A stretch of DNA of 17,885 bases from Chloroflexota bacterium (GTDB lineage Bacteria > Chloroflexota > Limnocylindria > Limnocylindrales > CSP1-4). The notes beneath the pieces were generated by a model. That model was not told the DNA's origin, did not search any database, and was given only the letters and a program-made list of their open reading frames with translations. This document shows positions 14,438 through 17,885 of the stretch, piece by piece. Location of the stretch: assembly GCA_021789355.1 (NCBI GenBank), contig JAJYJR010000043.1, forward strand, positions 1 through 17,885. Reading direction: 5' to 3'. The position numbers were made by a program, and so were the translations under genes. Within the stretch, counting starts at the first letter, position 1. Each line of letters begins with the position of its first letter.

Positions 14438-16897
14438 ATGCGCGCGGACGACCGGAGCATCGGTGTGCGACGCGGCGGCGCGGGCGAAGCCGTGAGCGGG
14501 AAAGCGATGCCGGATTCCTCGCGCCGGTCGGGCCGTGCCGTGTCCGGAGTGAGTTCGACGCCACGCCGTGGTCAGCTTCGACTCTCGCACAGCTCGCACT
14601 GGGGGGCGTTCGAGGCCGTCATCGGCGATGACCACGTCCTGCACGTCGACCCTCACCCACTGGACCCCGCACCGTCGGCGCTGCTTCGCAACATCCCGAG
14701 CGCTCTTTCCACGGGGGCGCGGATTCGTCGCCCCGCCATCCGCAAAGGCTGGCTCAACGACGGACCCGGGCCCGACTCTCGACGCGGAAGCGATCCGTTC
14801 GTCGAAGTGAGCTGGGACGAGCTTCTCGACCTGCTCGCTAGCGAGCTGCGTCGCGTGTACGGCCGGTTCGGAGCCAGCTCGGTCTACGGGGGCTCGTACG
14901 GCTGGGCCAGCGCGGGTCGCTTCCATCACGCGCAGAGCCAGCTCCACCGCTTCCTCAACGGGCTCGGTGGGTACGTGCGCAGCGTGAACACGTACAGCAG
15001 CGCCGCCGCCGAGGTGCTCTTCCCGCACATCGTCGGGACCGGCGAGGACGTGATTCACGGTGGCACCAGCTGGTCCGCGATCCGCGACGAGACGGAACTG
15101 GTGGTCGCCTTCGGGGGGCTGCCGCCGAAGAACCTCGCAGTGGCGTCCGGCGGCATCACGCGCCACAGTTCGGCCGCCCAGCTGCGCATGGCGGCGGTGC
15201 GTGGCACCAGGTTCGTGCTGCTCAGCCCGCTGCGCAGCGACATGGCAGACGAGCTCGGTGCACGCTGGCTGCCGCTGCGGCCCGGAACCGACGTTGCCGT
15301 GATGCTTGCCCTAGCACACACCCTCGTGGCCCGAGGGTGGTATGACCGTGCGTTCATCCAGCGGTACACGAACGGCTTCGAGAGGTTCGCGCGGTATCTC
15401 ATGGGGGACGCCGACGGGATATCGAAAGATCCGGAGTGGGCTGCCCGGATCTCGGGCCTCGATGCTGCGACCCTCACCGAGCTTGCCCTCGAGATGGCCG
15501 AGCGGCGGACATTCATCACTGTCACGTGGTCTCTCCAGCGTGCGGATCATGGTGAGCAGCCTCCGTGGATGGGTCTCGTGCTGGCATGTCTGCTCGGCCA
15601 GATCGGCCTGCCAGGCGGTGGTTTCGGACACGGCTATGGGTCGATGGCGGACACCGGTGCCGAGCAGTCTGGGCTGCCGCTTCCCACGCTCGAACAGGGC
15701 ACGAATCCAGTTCGAGAGTTCATCCCGGTGGCGCGTATCGCCGACATGCTGCTCGGGCCGGGGTCACGGGTCGACTACGACGGGCAGACGTTGACGTATC
15801 CCGACATCCGGCTCGTCTACTGGAGTGGTGGCAACCCCTTCCACCACCATCAGCACACGAGCCGGCTGCGACGGGCGATGCAGCGGCCGGACACCATCGT
15901 GGTCCACGATCCGTACTGGACGGCGACCGCGCGGCACGCGGACATCGTCGTGCCATCGACCACCAGCCTCGAGCGCGCCGATATCGGCGCGGCTCGCAGG
16001 GACCTCTACCTCATGGCCATGCGCCAGGTCTCGCCACCGTCAGCCGAGGCGCGCGACGATTTCGACGTGTTCGGCGATCTCGCCTCGGAACTCGGGACAC
16101 ATCGGGCGTTTACGGAGAATCGCACGTCGGCCGAGTGGCTGCCGCACCTCTACGAACGATGGCGCGCGGAGATCGCGGGGCGCGGAACGGCGGTTCCCGC
16201 GTTTGACCAGTTCTGGCGGGACGGCTTCGTTCGCCTGCCATCTCGGCCACCCACGGTGTTCCTTTCCAGCTTCCGCTCCGACCCCGACCGTTTCCCTCTC
16301 CACACCCCTAGCGGCCGGATCGAGATCTTCTCGAGCGTGATCGACGCGTTCGGCTACGACGACTGCCCCGGTCAACCTGCGTGGCTGGAACCCGCCGAAT
16401 GGCTCGGAGGGCCGCTGGCCAGCCGGTATCCGCTGCACCTGATCGCGAACCAGCCTCGCACGCGCCTGCACAGCCAACTCGACATGGGAGAGTACAGCCA
16501 GTCCTCCAAGGTGGCCGGGCGTGAGCCCCTGTGCATCAACCCCACCGACGCACTCGCGAGAGGGATCGCAGACGGCGACGTGGTCCGGGTCTTCAACGAT
16601 CGCGGCTCATGCTTGGCGGGCGCGGTGGTAACGAGCGGGATTCGCGCCGGGGTCGTGCAACTCTCGACGGGCGCGTGGTATGACCCACTCGACCCCTCGG
16701 ACGTGAACAGCATGTGTGTGCACGGCAGCGTCAACGTGCTCACGTACGACAAGGGCACGTCGCGGCTCGCGCAGGGCAACTGCGGGCAGCACGCTCTTGT
16801 TGAGATCGAGAGATATGGTGCCGTGCCGCCACCGGTTCGTGCCCACGAGCACCCGCGGTTTGTCAGTACAGACACGGATCCGCGCGGCCTGTCATGA
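14438..16897 (+). CDS. BisC-like molybdopterin oxidoreductase (S- or N-oxide reductase), cytoplasmic
   Basis: This protein of up to 819 residues belongs to the DMSO reductase family and is closest in pattern to E. coli biotin sulfoxide reductase BisC. It lacks the N-terminal Cys cluster for an Fe-S centre. SHWGAFEAVI (53-62) matches the BisC start. GGSYGWASAGRFHHAQ (151-166) carries S153, the likely molybdenum-ligating Ser. Later blocks include LPLRPGTDVAVMLALAHTLV, GQIGLPGGGFG, HADIVVPSTTSLER and RLHSQLDMGEYS. No hydrophobic or twin-arginine signal precedes the domain, so it should act in the cytoplasm. The start is uncertain: homology begins near residue 48, so ATG 14507 or GTG 14540 may be the real start. 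It lies 78 bases after the phosphorylase. Probable substrate: an S-oxide (methionine, biotin or thio-nucleoside) or N-oxide. Confidence 0.9.
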   Translation: MRADDRSIGVRRGGAGEAVSGKAMPDSSRRSGRAVSGVSSTPRRGQLRLSHSSHWGAFEAVIGDDHVLHVDPHPLDPAPSALLRNIPSALSTGARIRRPAIRKGWLNDGPGPDSRRGSDPFVEVSWDELLDLLASELRRVYGRFGASSVYGGSYGWASAGRFHHAQSQLHRFLNGLGGYVRSVNTYSSAAAEVLFPHIVGTGEDVIHGGTSWSAIRDETELVVAFGGLPPKNLAVASGGITRHSSAAQLRMAAVRGTRFVLLSPLRSDMADELGARWLPLRPGTDVAVMLALAHTLVARGWYDRAFIQRYTNGFERFARYLMGDADGISKDPEWAARISGLDAATLTELALEMAERRTFITVTWSLQRADHGEQPPWMGLVLACLLGQIGLPGGGFGHGYGSMADTGAEQSGLPLPTLEQGTNPVREFIPVARIADMLLGPGSRVDYDGQTLTYPDIRLVYWSGGNPFHHHQHTSRLRRAMQRPDTIVVHDPYWTATARHADIVVPSTTSLERADIGAARRDLYLMAMRQVSPPSAEARDDFDVFGDLASELGTHRAFTENRTSAEWLPHLYERWRAEIAGRGTAVPAFDQFWRDGFVRLPSRPPTVFLSSFRSDPDRFPLHTPSGRIEIFSSVIDAFGYDDCPGQPAWLEPAEWLGGPLASRYPLHLIANQPRTRLHSQLDMGEYSQSSKVAGREPLCINPTDALARGIADGDVVRVFNDRGSCLAGAVVTSGIRAGVVQLSTGAWYDPLDPSDVNSMCVHGSVNVLTYDKGTSRLAQGNCGQHALVEIERYGAVPPPVRAHEHPRFVSTDTDPRGLS

Positions 16898-17287
16898 GCT
16901 CGGCGGAGCCTGCCGGATCCTCGGGACTCGAGTTACGTCACGACATACGCGTCAACCCCACGCTTGCGTAGCGCAAGGCCGTTCCCAAGTCATCCGTGTC
17001 CAGTGCGCCCGACGGAGTCGGTTACGGAGTGGAGCCTGCGGCCCCGCATTCTGAGGAGCATGCCGAGCCCAGCGAGCGAGGCAGGCATGAGCTGGTGGAT
17101 CGCCAGCGTCACGTGAGGGGACCAGCTCTCGAGTGGCGCTGCAGCGATCCTTGCATCCGGGTCTTCTCCCGGACGGAGCACCGAGACGCCGCGGGTCACG
17201 TTCGCCTGCGGTCGATCTCAGGTAGGTGGCCATGGCCACCCCGACGGAATGGCCGGCCATTACTCCAACCGCAGCCGGCGCACGCGG
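16898..17287. other. Stretch with no recognised gene; small hairpin near the start
   Basis: I cannot assign a gene to these 390 bases. A hairpin CTTGCG-TAG-CGCAAG (16963-16977) lies 66 bases after the oxidoreductase stop but has no T-run, so it is only a weak terminator candidate. A minus-strand frame 17199-16990 (GTG start, 69 residues) contains a run like HVTLAIHQLMPASLAGL but matches nothing I know. It could be a small gene or a decayed remnant. Confidence 0.4.
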
Positions 17288-17798
17288 TCATCGTTGCCGG
17301 ATGAGCCAGGCGGCGGCCCGAAGCGACACGAGGAGGAACGTGACCGCATTCTCGAGAGGCGCATACGAACGGTCTCTCGGGACGGAGCGCGCGTGCAGGC
17401 CGAGAGCAAGGAGGACAGCCAAGGCCTCAAGGGGCGAACAGGCGCCGCCGCCGACGAGCGCGGCCCCATGCACGGCACCGAGCAGCAGGAGGCACCCGAG
17501 CCACTGACCGGCAGGCGTTCGGACGAGCCAGGCACGGGCATGGTTGGCTAGCCCATGGGCACGGTCGCTTTGTGCTGGCGTCGACGACGCGTGGGTCTCG
17601 TCGCCTGCGCCATTCGTCGACGCTGATCGCGGGCGCGCGCCCCGGCGGAGGGCGGCGTAGGCCGCGTTGAGCTCGCGCATCCGAGCGCTCGATCCGCCGC
17701 GGTCGGGATGATGGCGCCAGGCGAGGCGCCGGTAGGCGGCGTGGACCGCCGCCGGATCCGCCCCCGGGCTCGACGCCGAGTACCCGCCAGGGATCCAT
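17288..17798 (-). pseudogene. Short J-domain membrane protein with apparent one-base frameshift
   Basis: A start at 17798 gives MDPWRVLGVEPG, the standard opening of a J domain, but this frame then becomes nonsense. One base over, the DNA reads PGADPAAVHAAYRRLAW, then HHPDRGG (the HPD motif) and MRELNAAYAALRRG, completing a J domain without break. The two frames meet at the run CCCCC-GGG (17761-17768). Removing one base there joins them cleanly, and the whole span is 511 bases, one more than a multiple of three. The in-frame sequence upstream has no start codon. The corrected product would have about 169 residues: J domain 1-50, a Ser/Thr-rich linker, then two or three hydrophobic segments ending in NAVTFLLVSLRAAAWLIRQR. 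A sequencing or assembly error in the homopolymer is as likely as a real mutation. It would be a membrane-anchored Hsp70 co-chaperone. Confidence 0.7.
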
Positions 17799-17804
17799 GC
17801 TGCG

Positions 17805-17885
17805 TCAGATCCGGCGCGCGGGACGACTCGAGTCGAGGGCCTGGAGAAGTGTCCAGGCGACCCCGGCGAGCAGCCCTGCCACGAG
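17805..17885 (-). CDS. C-terminal end of a membrane protein, partial
   Basis: Reading in from the right edge, the minus strand encodes 26 residues ending at TGA (17807-17805). It contains LVAGLLAGVAWTLLQAL, a hydrophobic segment, followed by a short basic tail SSRPARRI. The stop lies 6 bases before the start codon of the J-domain gene, which suggests co-transcription. Too little is visible to name the family. Confidence 0.4.
   Translation of the reverse strand, partial: LVAGLLAGVAWTLLQALDSSRPARRI

Noticed and set aside
13424..15166. Very long minus-strand open frames opposite the catabolic genes (also 8316-9713 and 10744-12264)
   Set aside because: They lie antisense to strongly recognisable genes, have no family resemblance and are expected in high-GC DNA.
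16990..17199. Small minus-strand open frame with GTG start
   Set aside because: No recognisable family, no clear ribosome site, and competing frames overlap; noted only as unassigned sequence.
1..17885. CRISPR arrays, insertion sequences or phage genes
   Set aside because: No regularly spaced repeats, transposase or integrase motifs, or terminal inverted repeats were seen.

Overview
The window is high-GC bacterial DNA (GC roughly two thirds by eye) with compact operons, frequent 4-base stop/start overlaps and some GTG starts. No ribosomal or marker gene is present, so taxonomy is weak. The style of the EAL protein and the short J-domain protein would suit a Chloroflexota or Actinomycetota lineage, but that is only an impression.

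Layout. Positions 1-1318 hold the 3' part of a GAF-EAL cyclic-di-GMP phosphodiesterase on the + strand. Positions 1319-1837 are non-coding and carry the 3' portion of a tRNA (minus strand), possibly an old integration or recombination scar, and a probable terminator. Positions 1838-6981 are a five-gene minus-strand operon. In transcription order it encodes an MtnA-type aldose-1-phosphate isomerase, transketolase N-terminal subunit, transketolase C-terminal subunit, a RuBisCO-like protein (RLP) and a SorC-family regulator. Positions 6982-7261 are a divergent control region with two copies of TGCAC-N4-GTGCA and a good sigma-70-like promoter reading right. Positions 7262-16897 are a + strand operon. 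It encodes an NMT1/THI5-like ABC transporter (lipoprotein, ATPase, two permeases), an MTA/SAH-type deaminase, an alkaline-phosphatase-superfamily 'sulfatase' with Thr in place of the formylglycine Cys, an MTAP-family nucleoside phosphorylase with an Asn typical of 6-oxopurine enzymes, and a cytoplasmic BisC-like molybdopterin oxidoreductase. Positions 16898-17287 hold nothing I can name. Positions 17288-17885 (minus) hold a J-domain membrane protein with an apparent one-base frameshift and the last codons of another membrane protein.

How the genes fit. The two divergent operons look like one catabolic regulon for an imported or endogenous 5'-modified adenosine such as 5'-methylthioadenosine (MTA) or 5'-deoxyadenosine. 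The inferred steps are deamination to the inosine analogue, phosphorolysis to hypoxanthine plus a 5-substituted ribose 1-phosphate, isomerisation by MtnA to the ribulose 1-phosphate, and conversion by the RLP. The usual later enzymes (MtnB, MtnC, MtnD, the shunt cupin or a class II aldolase) are absent. A split transketolase sits in their place, translationally coupled to the RLP. An MtnA + RLP + split transketolase module is, to my knowledge, not a described salvage route and is the main candidate for new biology here. A SorC regulator acting on the paired operators would control both arms. The pathway, substrate and chemistry are inference; the family assignments rest on clear motifs.
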